From positions 167,519-231,518 of the forward strand of contig DATJVR010000086.1 in the NCBI GenBank assembly GCA_035501735.1: a DNA stretch of 64,000 nt, read 5' to 3'. This document shows positions 19,101-33,191 of the stretch, one piece after another. Below the pieces are notes generated by a model that was not told the DNA's origin, made no database searches, and saw nothing but the letters and a program-made list of their open reading frames with translations. A program made the translations under genes and the position numbers. Each line of letters opens with the position of its first letter. Position 1 is the stretch's first letter. This DNA comes from PNAI01 sp035501735. Its GTDB lineage: Bacteria > Pseudomonadota > Alphaproteobacteria > Rhizobiales > Xanthobacteraceae.

Positions 19101-19159
19101 AACAGCGTTTCGCTGTAGTCGCGCTCGCCGGTCTTGGCGTCTGGCCTGTTCTCGTTCAT
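16154..19159 (-). CDS. ileS: Isoleucyl-tRNA synthetase
   Basis: A 1001-residue class I synthetase. It has the HIGH motif in GNIHIGTALNK, the large CP1 editing domain (VIWTTTPWTIPGNRAVCF, TGTGFVHTAPGHG), the KMSKS loop RKMSKSLGN, and the C-terminal anticodon-binding helical domain. It ends without an obvious zinc-knuckle cluster. It charges tRNA-Ile. The gene is the first of the ileS-lspA run; its usual upstream partner ribF now lies about 15 kb away, beyond the island, so ileS must have its own promoter in the 19160-19320 stretch or be read from island sequence. Confidence 0.97.
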   Translation of the reverse strand: MNENRPDAKTGERDYSETLFLPQTEFPMRAGLPQREPEILARWQKLGLYERLRAAGKGRPRFVLHDGPPYANGNIHIGTALNKILKDVVVRSHQMMGWDSNYVPGWDCHGLPIEWEIEKEYRAKGKDKDKVPTVEFLRECRAFAERWINTQREDFKRLGVVGDWEHYYSTMAPASEAQIARELMKFGANGLLYRGSKPVMWSVVEKTALAEAEVEYEDYTSDQIWVKFPIAELKDVPSERAKELRDASIVIWTTTPWTIPGNRAVCFSSKISYGLYEVTDAPTGNWAKVGDKFIIAENLVVETLRQARVTAFKQRATLSPLWLLGTICRHPLKGLAGDYEFKVPVLEGDHVSDDTGTGFVHTAPGHGREDFDVWTSSTRKLEAEGISPVIPFTVDADGVFTDQAPGFAGKRVLTEKGDKGDGNDAVIKALTDAGMLIARGRLKHQYPHSWRSKKPVIFRNTPQWFVAMDKPILGPDGRAKAGDTLRARALAAIKATRWVPPAGENRITGMVENKPDWVLSRQRVWGVPIPFFAREKSDGSVDILTDERVNKRIIEAFEQEGAAAWFAPDAAKRFLGSDFDPAEWQKVNDICDVWFDSASTHAFTLEVRDDLKVRRKKDGGSDVVMYLEGSDQHRGWFQSSLMESCATRGVAPFDVVLTHGFTLAEDGRKMSKSLGNTVAPQDVIKQSGADILRMWACASDYADDVRIGNEILKTTVDTYRKLRNTIRWMLGNLAHFHEQDRIAHDKMPELERLMLHRLVELDALVRQAYADFDYKRIFATLNAFMTSDLSAFYFDIRKDALYCEPISSVTRKACLTVLDQLFRCTVIWLSPMLCFTTEEAWTDRMRNEERSVHLEQFPAVPPAWRDDALAEKWRKVRTVRRVVTGALEIERANKKIGSSLEAAPLVYVADKELFAALVDIDLAEVCITSAATLVEGDGPADAFRLPDVAGVAVAPQRAQGRKCARSWKISPSVGSDPQYPDVTPRDARALREWDAMRKAAP

Positions 19160-19362
19160 GGCCGTGGTCTAGCAGGCGATCTTGGCGCCGCAAAGCCTCA
19201 CCTCGCGGCAGTAGCTTTGCACCAAACAGCGGGGGGTGCTGGACTCTTGCAAACATTAGGATTCGTGCATAGACCCGAATCCTGATGGCAGCATGAGACT
19301 GCGGGTGTTGGCGGCGCGTCATTTCCCATGCGCTTCCCAGTTTTGATCGGGAACGAAATCGC
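19160..19362. other. ileS leader and left island junction
   Basis: No gene is seen in this stretch. It holds the ileS upstream region, a perfect 8-bp inverted repeat AGGATTCG/CGAATCCT with a 10-nt spacer (19258-19283), and the left 17-bp repeat (19323-19339). The hairpin has no T-tract, so it is not a clear terminator. Confidence 0.5.
19323..19339 (+). repeat. Left 17-bp direct repeat, putative attL
   Basis: TTCCCATGCGCTTCCCA; identical to the sequence at 34276-34292 in the same orientation. It is followed by a partly matching region (CGGGAACGAAATCGCATAAA here against TGGGAAGCAACGACGATAAA on the right), so the similarity extends in degenerate form for about 45 bp. It lies 23 bp before the first codon of integrase homology. 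Confidence 0.6.
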
Positions 19363-19827
19363 ATAAAGCTTAATAAAACCACAGCTCTTCAGGTGACTGT
19401 GCCGCCGGGGAAAAGCGAAATCATCGTGTTCGACGATGACATTCCACTTTTCGGCTTTCGCGTTCGCGCCGGCGGATCGCGCACTTGGATATTTCAGTAT
19501 AGGCAAGGCGGCAAGCAGCGTCGGATGTCGCTCGGTTCCGCCACCGCGATCAACGCGCAGGTCGCCCGTGAGCAGGCCGCCAAGTTGCACGCGCTCGTAA
19601 AACTTGGCCACGACCCGGCCGGGCAAAAGCTCGCAGCACGGGCGCAAGCCTCTGAAACGTTCGCAGCACTGTTAGGCCGTTACTTGGCGCATAAAAAGGC
19701 GAGCCTAAGGCCCAGAAGCTTCCTTCAGGTCGATCGCCACCTAACACGTTATGCCAAGCGCATGAGGTGCGTCTGGTTTTGTGCAGATTGGTGGATTGTT
19801 CTCCGGTTTAGTTTCCTGCCATACTGA
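19363..19827 (+). pseudogene. Truncated tyrosine-type phage integrase (N-terminal DUF4102 part)
   Basis: The frame encodes the arm-binding N-terminal domain of DUF4102-type integrases (VFDDDIPLFGFRVRAGGSRTWIFQYR, then RRMSLGS) and the beginning of the core-binding domain (FAALLGRYLAHKKASLRPRS...HLTRYAKR), then departs into unrelated residues and stops; the catalytic R-H-R-Y domain is absent. Homology begins at 19363 with I-K-L-N-K, where an ATA codon sits in the place of an expected ATG. A GTG at 19393 is the first possible start. The gene is therefore a remnant that marks the left end of the island. Confidence 0.8.
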
Positions 19828-19855
19828 GTTGGGGAGCGCCGGGCACGTTGGAGCG

Positions 19856-20125
19856 ATGCGCACGTTCATTAAAAAGTTAGGCAAGGACACGGTTTTTGAC
19901 CCGGAGGACGTCACTATTTTGGTTGGTGCTTTTGATACCGCCTGGAAGTCCGTTCAAGCCAGTGGTTCCGAGTATTCTGCAGAGAGATTTGCCACTCAGG
20001 CCCGCGAGATATTAGCCAAGCATATCATTGATGCAGCCGAACACGGTGAGCGTGATCAACGGCAATTGGCTGCCGGTGCGCTACTCAAATTAAGCCACTC
20101 CAATTTGAAATTTCCGTCCAAATAA
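19856..20125 (+). CDS. Small conserved hypothetical protein (89 aa)
   Basis: An 89-residue soluble, helical protein starting MRTFIKKLGKDTVFDPEDV, with FDTAWKSVQASG and AREILAKHIIDAAEHGERD. TTGGAGCG lies just upstream of the ATG at 19856. I recall short proteins of this type as frequent multi-copy orphans in Bradyrhizobium-like genomes; no function is known. It lies downstream of the integrase remnant on the island. Confidence 0.75.
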   Translation: MRTFIKKLGKDTVFDPEDVTILVGAFDTAWKSVQASGSEYSAERFATQAREILAKHIIDAAEHGERDQRQLAAGALLKLSHSNLKFPSK

Positions 20126-20411
20126 TTGCATCGGGCAGGGACTCGATCCTGAATCAATCGGCTCCGAGCGCGAATAAGTCATCTGCATCCATCAGATAGC
20201 GAACCTCGCGCGATGACAGCGCCTTGTGGCGGATCAACTCTGAGAAACCGGCAGGACGGACTTCAATCCCAACTCACTGCTCATCGTTGGGGAACCCGAA
20301 ATAACGTGGCACGTTGCCAATTGGTGGGAGCTATGCCGGTGCGCGCACATGGTCCGAAGACAGCACGTTGTGGAGTGGCCGAGGCCGTTCAAGAACGCCA
20401 ATCTACGGAGA

Positions 20412-20546
20412 ATGGCGTCGATATTTGGTTATACCGACGACTACGTTGCTGATTATCCGGTACATAACCCAGAGTTTCGTGAACAAATTGGCGAGCTGAT
20501 AGCGCGCGTAGGAAAAGGCTCAAAGGTCGATGAACGAAAAATTTGA
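20412..20546 (+). CDS. Possible small hypothetical protein (44 aa)
   Basis: A 44-residue frame (MASIFGYTDDYVADY..., ending KVDERKI) with a charged helical tail. GGAG lies only a few bases before the ATG, which is tight for a ribosome site; an ATG at 20349 in the same frame is an alternative. No family is recognised. The stop overlaps the next small frame at 20530. Confidence 0.3.
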   Translation: MASIFGYTDDYVADYPVHNPEFREQIGELIARVGKGSKVDERKI

Positions 20547-20685
20547 GGAAGGCGACCGGCTATTCACGGAGAAAATACTGACTGACTCCCAACCGGCGCC
20601 ATGGCTTGCTCTCAAGCGTGATCATGCTGCCAACATCAAAAGCGTCGCCGGTAACCCTGATGAGGATGCCGGCACCCAGCCTTGA
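20530..20685 (+). CDS. Possible small hypothetical protein (51 aa)
   Basis: A 51-residue frame, MNEKFEEGDRLFTEKI at its start, hydrophilic and acidic, overlapping the end of the preceding small frame by 17 nt in another phase. No recognised domain. Coding character is plausible from its normal amino-acid make-up, but evidence is weak. The 286 bp before the pair (20126-20411) shows no convincing gene. Confidence 0.3.
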   Translation: MNEKFEEGDRLFTEKILTDSQPAPWLALKRDHAANIKSVAGNPDEDAGTQP

Positions 20686-20700
20686 ACAGATTGTTGCCGC

Positions 20701-21012
20701 TCAACCGCAATAACGGCGATAAGTCCTCACGTAGCTACCATCGGCACGTCGGCGCCAGCAATTGTCCTGATAATAATAGTAGCCACCCTGGCGTGGCTCC
20801 ATCTGATTTGCAATGGAGGCGCCAAGAACTGCGCCAATGACGCCGCCCGCAATGGCGCCGCCCGCCCGCCCGGTTGCGGCGCCCCCGATTCCAGCGCCAA
20901 TCGCGCCACCGATAATTGCGCCGCCAAGCGCTGGATCCTGAGCTTTGGTCGCGCTCAACGGCATGACCATGGTAGCCGTGAGCAAGCCTACTATTGCGAT
21001 CTTGCCAATCAT
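20701..21012 (-). CDS. Exported glycine-zipper protein
   Basis: A 103-residue protein with a signal peptide (MIGKIAIVGLLTATMVMP, cut near ATKAQ) followed by a glycine-zipper membrane segment of GxxxG-type repeats (GGAIIGGAIGAGIGGAATG, then GGAIAGGVIGAVLGASIA). The tail is Tyr/Arg-rich with two cysteines (DNCWRRRADGSY...YRRYCG). Such proteins resemble small outer-membrane or periplasmic glycine-zipper proteins; exact role unknown. The start at 21012 has an excellent GGAGGAG upstream. Confidence 0.8.
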   Translation of the reverse strand: MIGKIAIVGLLTATMVMPLSATKAQDPALGGAIIGGAIGAGIGGAATGRAGGAIAGGVIGAVLGASIANQMEPRQGGYYYYQDNCWRRRADGSYVRTYRRYCG

Positions 21013-21136
21013 GATGCTCCTCCTGGAAGTCGACCATTTCCCAATCAATACAATAGGAATTTAGGGAAAAGGTTGCAGCGAACTGGCAAGCAATTTTGGT
21101 TAAACTGAACGGCGAGAGCCAACGGCCATGGAAGCA

Positions 21137-21796
21137 TTACTGCCATGGACAATAGGCGACGCATTGGAAATCGGTCGAGCCGTCGACGGTTGACACCGCC
21201 TCCCATCGCAGTTCGCAGCCGTCTTCAGTCCAGCCTTGGCAGTAATCATATGGGGCATCGATGTATGCATAGGGGTAGTAATATGCCGAGCCGACCAATA
21301 TTGCCCCGAGCGTGCTTAGCCCCACGAACGTACGCCAACGACCGTCGTGATACGCACGGTGACTGCCGCGCCAGATTGTAAAGTTCTGTCCTGCTATGGT
21401 TGCTCTGCCGGCACCCCGAATGGACGCAGCGCGCGCTGGACCAGCCATCACACCAATACCGGTTGTTGCCCTGGTGTTCGGAGCGGTTGCACTCGGCGCG
21501 ACCGTCGGATTGGCGTTCCTCGGCCCGACAACACGTGCCGGAGTGCTGGGAGTTGCCACGGTCGCTGGCGCACGCTGAATCACCGGAGCTTGTCGCGCGG
21601 TGGGAGCTCGCTGTTGCCGGAGGGTCGCAGCCGGTCGCGAAACAGGTGCTGCGGGCCGAGCAACCGGTGCCGGCCGCGCCGCAGGTGCAGGTTTTACGGC
21701 GGGGACATTCTTTTTCTCCTCGGCACTGGCGATCGATTGCAACGCCGCTGCAGTGATGATGAGCGTCAGCGCAAAACCCGTGGCGATTTTAGTCAT
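21137..21796 (-). CDS. Exported Pro/Ala-rich hypothetical protein
   Basis: A 219-residue protein with a signal peptide (FALTLIITAAALQSIASA), a long low-complexity Pro/Ala/Arg linker (residues about 30-115), and a compact C-terminal domain (GQNFTIWRGSHRAYHDGRWRTF then a hydrophobic stretch, ending DFQCVAYCPWQ with four cysteines). The layout suggests an exported domain tethered by a wall- or membrane-spanning linker. No named family is recognised. It is transcribed in the same direction as the glycine-zipper gene 124 bp downstream. Confidence 0.75.
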   Translation of the reverse strand: MTKIATGFALTLIITAAALQSIASAEEKKNVPAVKPAPAARPAPVARPAAPVSRPAATLRQQRAPTARQAPVIQRAPATVATPSTPARVVGPRNANPTVAPSATAPNTRATTGIGVMAGPARAASIRGAGRATIAGQNFTIWRGSHRAYHDGRWRTFVGLSTLGAILVGSAYYYPYAYIDAPYDYCQGWTEDGCELRWEAVSTVDGSTDFQCVAYCPWQ

Positions 21797-22282
21797 AGCA
21801 TTTCCTCCTCATGTTGGCGTGCGCATCTCCCTCGTCACTCTCCATGGGGCGACGAGATAGAAAGTGTTTGAAATTCGATGAGTCTGGTCCGTCCACCTCT
21901 GCACGGCTTCGTACGCAGAGACATCGGCATCTTGCCGACACCTCTGAAGGAAGTCCGAGCGACCTAAACAACCTGCACTAAACAACCTGCAATAATAGGT
22001 TGAGTTCCCCGACCGGATTACATTTTCTCGTGATTGCACCTTGCGGGCGTTGCAATCATCCGCCGATAGGAATGGAACCCTCTCAGCCATGGCGCATTGA
22101 TTCTGCGCGATTGCTCATGCTGCCGAACGCGAACAGGTACGCGCAGTCATCAATCTCAGCTTTACATCGTCATGCGTGGTGGGACCAACGCAAGAGATAT
22201 GTGCAGGAAGATCCGCCTGACGACACTTTCGACATTTGATAATCTGTTATTGAATGGTGACAATCTGCAATTGCGAGTGCAA
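21797..22282. other. 486-bp stretch without a convincing gene
   Basis: The region between the exported protein gene and the response regulator gene (divergent) holds no supported CDS; the open frames here have no ribosome site or recognisable motif. It contains a perfect tandem 14-bp repeat at 21964-21991 and should include the promoters for both flanking genes. Confidence 0.5.
21964..21991 (+). repeat. Tandem 14-bp direct repeat
   Basis: Two adjacent perfect copies of CTAAACAACCTGCA, in the divergent intergenic region ahead of the response regulator gene. It could be an iterated regulator-binding site or simple slippage; nothing in the sequence decides. Confidence 0.6.
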
Positions 22283-22660
22283 ATGACCAATACCGGTAGA
22301 AAATCTTGGGCATTAATTGTCGAAGACGAGACGTTGATTTCAATGATCGCAGCTGAGGCGCTACAAGAACTCGGCTTCGAGACGGTCGAGGTCGGCTCAG
22401 CGAAGGCCGCCCTCGACGAACTGCGACGCAACACCTTCGATGTGGCGCTGGTCGATATTGGGCTTCCGGATCGGCAGGGTGACGAGCTCGTTGTCGAGGT
22501 ACGAGCGCTGTCATACGACCTGCCAATCATAATCGCGACCGGCTACACGGGTAAGGCAATATACGACCGATTTCGCCATGATCGCCGCATCGTCATTCTC
22601 AACAAGCCTTACGACTCCGCGCAAATTCGAACCGTAATCGATGCGCTTGCAGTGCTTTGA
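22283..22660 (+). CDS. Single-domain response regulator
   Basis: A 125-residue receiver-only protein. It has the acidic pair in IVEDETLISMIA, the phospho-acceptor aspartate in VALVDIGLPD, the conserved Thr in IIATGY and the Lys in ILNKPY. There is no output domain, so it would act as a phosphate shuttle or sink, or by protein contact. The ATG at 22283 is chosen because receiver homology begins there; upstream in-frame codons run through non-coding-like sequence. It precedes the giant hybrid kinase by about 510 bp on the same strand. Confidence 0.9.
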   Translation: MTNTGRKSWALIVEDETLISMIAAEALQELGFETVEVGSAKAALDELRRNTFDVALVDIGLPDRQGDELVVEVRALSYDLPIIIATGYTGKAIYDRFRHDRRIVILNKPYDSAQIRTVIDALAVL

Positions 22661-23174
22661 GTGCCAAACAGCTCTAATCGCCAACATCGAGCGCAACTGG
22701 GACGCCAAAAATCGCAAGACTTAAGACGCGCCCCCGCGTCGTTATGTTTACGTCGTCTTGCCAAGTCACAAAGCAAAACAATTTTCTATCAACAAATCAG
22801 TAGGTTGAGAGCAGCTCCCATTTGACGGATATCCCGCCAGAACCGGCATCGCTAATTTTCCGGACCACAAAAAATATTTCGTTTGCGGCCGGAACCGCCC
22901 CTGGGTCAACGCGTTGGAAATCCGTTGCGTCTGATTGTGGTTGCGATTCATAACGCGCCAAAGAGCGGCAGCTACCAGACTCACCGGGGGTTTGAGATGA
23001 ACCAGGGATTTGCGTCGGCGAACGCCAAAAACCGGCCATTCTGTCGATTGCGCAGTGGCTCCCCGCTTTTCATTGCCTCGGCAGCCGAGTCCCGCGCGGA
23101 CACCGGCGTTCTTGGCAATTCCAAAGTAATCACAACAACATCCGCTGGCCAATGGCCGATCCGGGAGACGTTTG
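22661..23174. other. 514-bp stretch upstream of the giant kinase gene
   Basis: No firm gene. On the minus strand a frame at 22797-23039 ends in a protein-like stretch (ANEIFFVVRKISDAGSGG, then VKWELLSTY) that could be the C-terminal remnant of a lost gene, but it lacks a ribosome site and a recognised domain. The plus strand close to 23160 holds the GGGAGA ribosome site of the kinase gene. Confidence 0.4.
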
Positions 23175-29507
<6,333 letters not shown>

Positions 29508-29524
29508 GCTCGGACTTAAAAATC

Positions 29525-31444
29525 ATGCTGGAACACGAAAAGGTCAATATTCTCCTGGTTGACGACCAGCCCGCGAAGTTGCTGAGCTATGAAGCCATAT
29601 TGAGCGACCTCGGCGAAAACTTGATCAAAGCTTCCTCGGGACGGGAAGCGCTCGAACACTTGCTGAAATCGAATGTCGCAGTCGTACTGGTCGACGTCTG
29701 CATGCCGGATCTGGACGGCTTCCAGCTCGCGGCGATGATCCGCGAGCATCCGCGTTTCCAGAAGACCGCGATGATTTTCGTCTCGGCCATCCACCTCTCC
29801 GATCTCGACCGCCTGCGCGGATACAAAATGGGGGCTGTGGACTACGTGCCAGTGCCGGTTATTCCAGAAGTGCTGCGCGCGAAAGTCAGGGTATTTGCCG
29901 AACTCTATCGCAAGACACAGCAACTCGAACGGCTCAATGAAGAACTCGAAGCTCGCGTCGTATTGCGAACCGCTGAGCTGGAGGCCTCAACCGCACGACT
30001 GCAGCAAAGCGAACAGCGCCGCAGCTTGGCATTGATCGCTGGCAACATGGGGTCTTGGGACTGGGATTACGCCAACGGTAATTGTTTCTGGGACGATGGC
30101 CAGTATCGGATTTTCGGCGTTGACCGCGAAAACTTTGTCATAACGGCAGACAGCATTCGTTCGCTCATCCATCCCGATGATCGTGAGGCTTTGCAGCACA
30201 TCATGGAGCGCCTCGTCGGCGGCCAGCAGTCCTGCCAATTGGAATTTCGCGTGCGCCGCCCCAATAACGAGGAACGCTGGTGTCTGGGCACAGCCGCACC
30301 GAGCACCGACGGGTCGGGCCGCATCGTTCGCATCAGTGGTGTAACCGTCGATATTACCGAGCGCAAGGAAGACGAGGAGCGGCAGACCCTGCTCGCTCGC
30401 GAAATCGACCATCGCGCCAAGAATGCGCTGGCGCTCGTTCAATCCATCGTCCGGCTGACGCGCGCGAACAACGTCGCCGCCTATGTCGCCTCCGTCGAGG
30501 GAAGGATCAATGCGCTCTCTCGCGTTCACACCGTTCTGTCCCAATCGCGCTGGCAAAATGTGGATTTGCGCGGACTGATCGAGGAGGAAATTGAGCCTTA
30601 CCGGACCCAGGACCCCGACAAGATCGTTGCGAGCGGAGCAAGAATCCTGCTGGAGCCGGCGGCGGCGCAGACGCTGGCGCTTGCGCTGCACGAGCTCGTG
30701 ACCAACGCGGTAAAATACGGCGCCCTGTCGTCGATCTCCGGTCGCGTCACCCTGAACTGGGATTTAAAGCCCGGTGCGCTTTTGCTGCATTGGACCGAAG
30801 TCGGTGGTCCGACGATAGAGCCGCCATCGTCGCCCGGATTCGGAACCCGCATCATCACCGCCAGCATAGAGAAGCAACTCGGTGGGAAGGTTCATTTCGA
30901 CTGGCGTGCGGAAGGTTTGCAATGCGTTCTATCCGTTCCTCGTAACGAGGGCATCGATCCACTCAGCCGCGGTCGTGACCGACACCAGAATATGGAAAAG
31001 GACGACGCCGCGGCCGAAACGGAATTCATGGTCACGGGCAAGCGTGTCATGGTCGTTGAGGACGAGGCCTTGGTGGCCATGGTGGTCAGCGAATATCTGA
31101 CCGAGATGGGATTTACCGTCGTCGGGCCGTTCAGCCGCCTCGACCTGGCAATGGCCGCCCTCAAGAACAGCGATGTGAATGCCGCCGTACTCGACATCAA
31201 CCTGGGCGGTGAAATGGTCTATCCGCTCGCGGATGTGCTGCTCGGCACCGGCGTGCCGTTCGTGTTCGTCACCGGATACGGCGCAGCCGTTCTCGGAAGC
31301 CGCTACGCCAATGTTCCTGTGCTGCAGAAGCCGATCAACCGCCAAACATTGCAGCGCATTTTCGTCAGTTCGGACAAGGTATCAAACGTTGTGAATATTT
31401 ATAACGCAGAGAAGATGAATTCGCTGCACGCCGCGATGAAATAA
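29525..31444 (+). CDS. REC-PAS-HWE histidine kinase-REC protein
   Basis: A 639-residue soluble protein. The N-terminal receiver (VNILLVDDQPAKL; phospho-Asp about residue 57 in VLVDVCMPD) is followed by a coiled coil, a PAS domain (GNMGSWDWDYANGNCFW...FGVDRE; ends VTVDITERK), an HWE-family kinase core with the phospho-His near residue 296 (EIDHRAKNALALVQ), ALHELVTNAVKYGAL and the family's WxE motif (LHWTEVGGP), and a C-terminal receiver (VMVVEDEALVAMV; Asp about 557 in AVLDINLGG). The ATG at 29525 lies 17 bp after the poly-HAMP kinase stop; a GTG at 29492 would overlap that stop. Close spacing argues for one operon and a shared relay. Confidence 0.93.
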   Translation: MLEHEKVNILLVDDQPAKLLSYEAILSDLGENLIKASSGREALEHLLKSNVAVVLVDVCMPDLDGFQLAAMIREHPRFQKTAMIFVSAIHLSDLDRLRGYKMGAVDYVPVPVIPEVLRAKVRVFAELYRKTQQLERLNEELEARVVLRTAELEASTARLQQSEQRRSLALIAGNMGSWDWDYANGNCFWDDGQYRIFGVDRENFVITADSIRSLIHPDDREALQHIMERLVGGQQSCQLEFRVRRPNNEERWCLGTAAPSTDGSGRIVRISGVTVDITERKEDEERQTLLAREIDHRAKNALALVQSIVRLTRANNVAAYVASVEGRINALSRVHTVLSQSRWQNVDLRGLIEEEIEPYRTQDPDKIVASGARILLEPAAAQTLALALHELVTNAVKYGALSSISGRVTLNWDLKPGALLLHWTEVGGPTIEPPSSPGFGTRIITASIEKQLGGKVHFDWRAEGLQCVLSVPRNEGIDPLSRGRDRHQNMEKDDAAAETEFMVTGKRVMVVEDEALVAMVVSEYLTEMGFTVVGPFSRLDLAMAALKNSDVNAAVLDINLGGEMVYPLADVLLGTGVPFVFVTGYGAAVLGSRYANVPVLQKPINRQTLQRIFVSSDKVSNVVNIYNAEKMNSLHAAMK

Positions 31445-31588
31445 TTGCCGGTTCTGCGTTGGGGTTGAAATTGCGACATCCCCATACCAAGGTCGCGAAC
31501 GATTCACGTATTGTCGGTATGTATGGCAACTAGAATAAGAATGGCATAGCAAACCTCTGGCGTATTTAGTTGGCGGCCAGATGCCGCT

Positions 31589-31822
31589 TCAATGAGGCCT
31601 ACCGAGCACGTACGAGAACGGCATAACGAATATCTCGTCGCCTTCCTCGTCGCTCACATGCAAGGTCCAGGCGCGCCAGTCGACCGGACCAGCACTGTTC
31701 ACAAACTGCTGTATGACCCCAGCAGCACGCTGATGCGCTTCGATGAGATCTTCGACCTCGATACCGCAAGGATCCACCACAACTCGCTCCGAGTTTGCGC
31801 AATGGAAATATATATGAGTCAT
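31589..31822 (-). CDS. DUF6894-type small protein
   Basis: A 77-residue protein starting MTHIYFHC, with GIEVEDLIEAHQRAA and WRAWTLHVSDEEGDEIFVMPF, matching the short DUF6894 pattern as I remember it (N-terminal aromatic strand, a central helix of the Leu-x-x-Ala type, then a W-x-L-x-V-x-D strand). Function is unknown. The ATG at 31822 has an ideal AAGGAGG upstream, so longer in-frame versions are rejected. It follows an exported-protein gene on the same strand 35 bp away. Confidence 0.8.
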   Translation of the reverse strand: MTHIYFHCANSERVVVDPCGIEVEDLIEAHQRAAGVIQQFVNSAGPVDWRAWTLHVSDEEGDEIFVMPFSYVLGRPH

Positions 31823-31857
31823 GATTGCCTCCTTCGGTCGAGTGACGATCGGACCTT

Positions 31858-32250
31858 TCATGCTTCCTCGGCTTTTTCAAAAAATGCGGTATATTGCTGA
31901 GTTGGTGTCACGGAGAGCCATCCACTTGGCGTTTTCATTGCGACTACCGTTATTTGCATAATTCGCATAATGCCTCCCGAGACTTCGATGGCGCCGATAT
32001 GATTGCCCGCAAAAAATGCCACTGCGGCCATTCCGCAGGCGCCCTGACCAGGCGTTTCCGAATTGATGGTCTGTATGGCAACTTGAGGTGAGGTATCGTC
32101 CTTGAAAAGGGTCAAGTACCGTTGCATTTGCTCGGCGGTGTCACAGATAACTCCGACTCCGAGCTCAACCTGCTTCGTGTGTTGCGCGATTGCTCCAGAG
32201 TGAAAGCAAAGGTACAGGATGAACAAACCTGATCGAAGCAACACGCGCAT
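31858..32250 (-). CDS. Exported hypothetical protein (130 aa)
   Basis: A 130-residue protein with a signal peptide (LLRSGLFILYLCFHSG, cut likely after AIAQ). The mature part has two cysteines (VICDTAEQM and QGACGMAAV), a possible disulfide, and a beta-rich pattern ending in WLSVTPTQQYTAFFEKAEEA. No family is recognised. The ATG at 32250 is fixed by GGAGG six bases upstream. It probably forms a two-gene unit with the DUF6894 gene. Confidence 0.75.
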   Translation of the reverse strand: MRVLLRSGLFILYLCFHSGAIAQHTKQVELGVGVICDTAEQMQRYLTLFKDDTSPQVAIQTINSETPGQGACGMAAVAFFAGNHIGAIEVSGGIMRIMQITVVAMKTPSGWLSVTPTQQYTAFFEKAEEA

Positions 32251-32655
32251 GTCAGCCTCCATAATTCTCAATTCATTCCGCGCGAACTCACTTGGTCACT
32301 CTCGACACAATGGCGTTATTCAAACGATGCGCTGATGCAGCCGGTTCCGCATCACATAACAGTGAGGGGGCGCGAACGATGAAACTTTTCAGAAAGTGAA
32401 TGATTAGACAGGAAGTCGCGTCAGATAGCGTTTGGCTGGGTCGATGGGGAAGACGGGGTGAACTCGCCAAGCTTATCAGGGCTCTAAAAATTCCCTGATT
32501 GTCACGGAGAACTGCACAATCAATCCCTGATAAGTCCAAAAAAATTCCCTGTTAGGTTGACCAGGGAATTCATATGCAAGATCTTGATTCTGACCTGACC
32601 GAGCTTTTTTGTACCAGGCGATATGAGAGAATTGGCCTGGCAAAGGAGCTTTGAG
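32251..32655. other. 405-bp A+T-richer stretch with degenerate short repeats
   Basis: No supported gene. The region is lower in G+C and contains three near-identical pieces (ATTCCCTGATT at about 32492, AATCCCTGATAAG at about 32523, ATTCCCTGTTAGG at about 32545) and an inverted match ACCAGGGAATTC just after. It looks like debris of repeated elements next to the IS3 remnant. Confidence 0.45.
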
Positions 32656-32934
32656 ATGCCGAAGAAACGGTTCAGCCCGGAGCAGATTGTTGTCGTGCTG
32701 CGTCAGATTGAAGTGTTGATGTCACAAGGCGTGTCGGCACCGGTAGCGTGCCGGGAAGCCGGGATATCGCAGCAGAGTTATTACCGCTGGCGGAAGGAAT
32801 ACGGCGGGCTTGAGGTCGATCAAGCGAAGCGGATGAAAGAGCTGGAGCGAGAGAATACGCGTCTCAAGCGGCTGGTTGCCGACCTGTCACTTGAGAAGCA
32901 GATTTTGAAGGATGTTGCGGCGGGAAACTTGTAA
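32656..32934 (+). CDS. IS3-family transposase OrfA
   Basis: A 92-residue protein starting MPKKRFSPEQIVVVLRQIE with a helix-turn-helix (APVACREAGISQQSYYRW) and a C-terminal leucine-zipper coiled coil (KELERENTRLKRLVADLSLEKQIL), the standard IS3 OrfA layout. AAGGAGC lies just upstream of the ATG at 32656. OrfA seems intact, but the following orfB is broken, so the element cannot transpose on its own. Confidence 0.88.
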   Translation: MPKKRFSPEQIVVVLRQIEVLMSQGVSAPVACREAGISQQSYYRWRKEYGGLEVDQAKRMKELERENTRLKRLVADLSLEKQILKDVAAGNL

Positions 32935-33191
32935 GCCCCGAACGACGCCGGCGGGCGGTCGAGGGCATTCGAGATAAGTATGAGCTGTCGGAACGCCGTG
33001 CCTGCCGGATCGTCGGCCAACCCCGCGGGACGCAGCGATACACGGCCATTGTCCGGGCTGATGAGGATGCGTTGACGAGCGCGATTGTCGCTCTGACCTC
33101 GCAATATGGACGCTATGGCTATCGCCGGATCACCTCGCTTCTGGTTGATGCCGGCTGGCAGGTCGACTGTGGACGTGGTGTTGCGCCATGA
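32934..33191 (+). pseudogene. IS3-family transposase OrfB remnant
   Basis: This frame starts at the last base of the orfA stop and encodes SPERRRRAVEGIRDKYELSE, then RACRIVGQPRGTQRY and YGRYGYRRITSLLVDAGWQV, the start of an IS3 OrfB (helix-turn-helix_21 region). After that the homology ends abruptly near 33165 and a stop follows at 33189. The DDE integrase core is missing. The element is thus a right-truncated copy; downstream sequence to 33350 is unrelated. Confidence 0.85.

Noticed and set aside
19258..19283. Terminator at the left island junction
   Set aside because: The 8-bp inverted repeat has a 10-nt loop and no T-tract on either strand.
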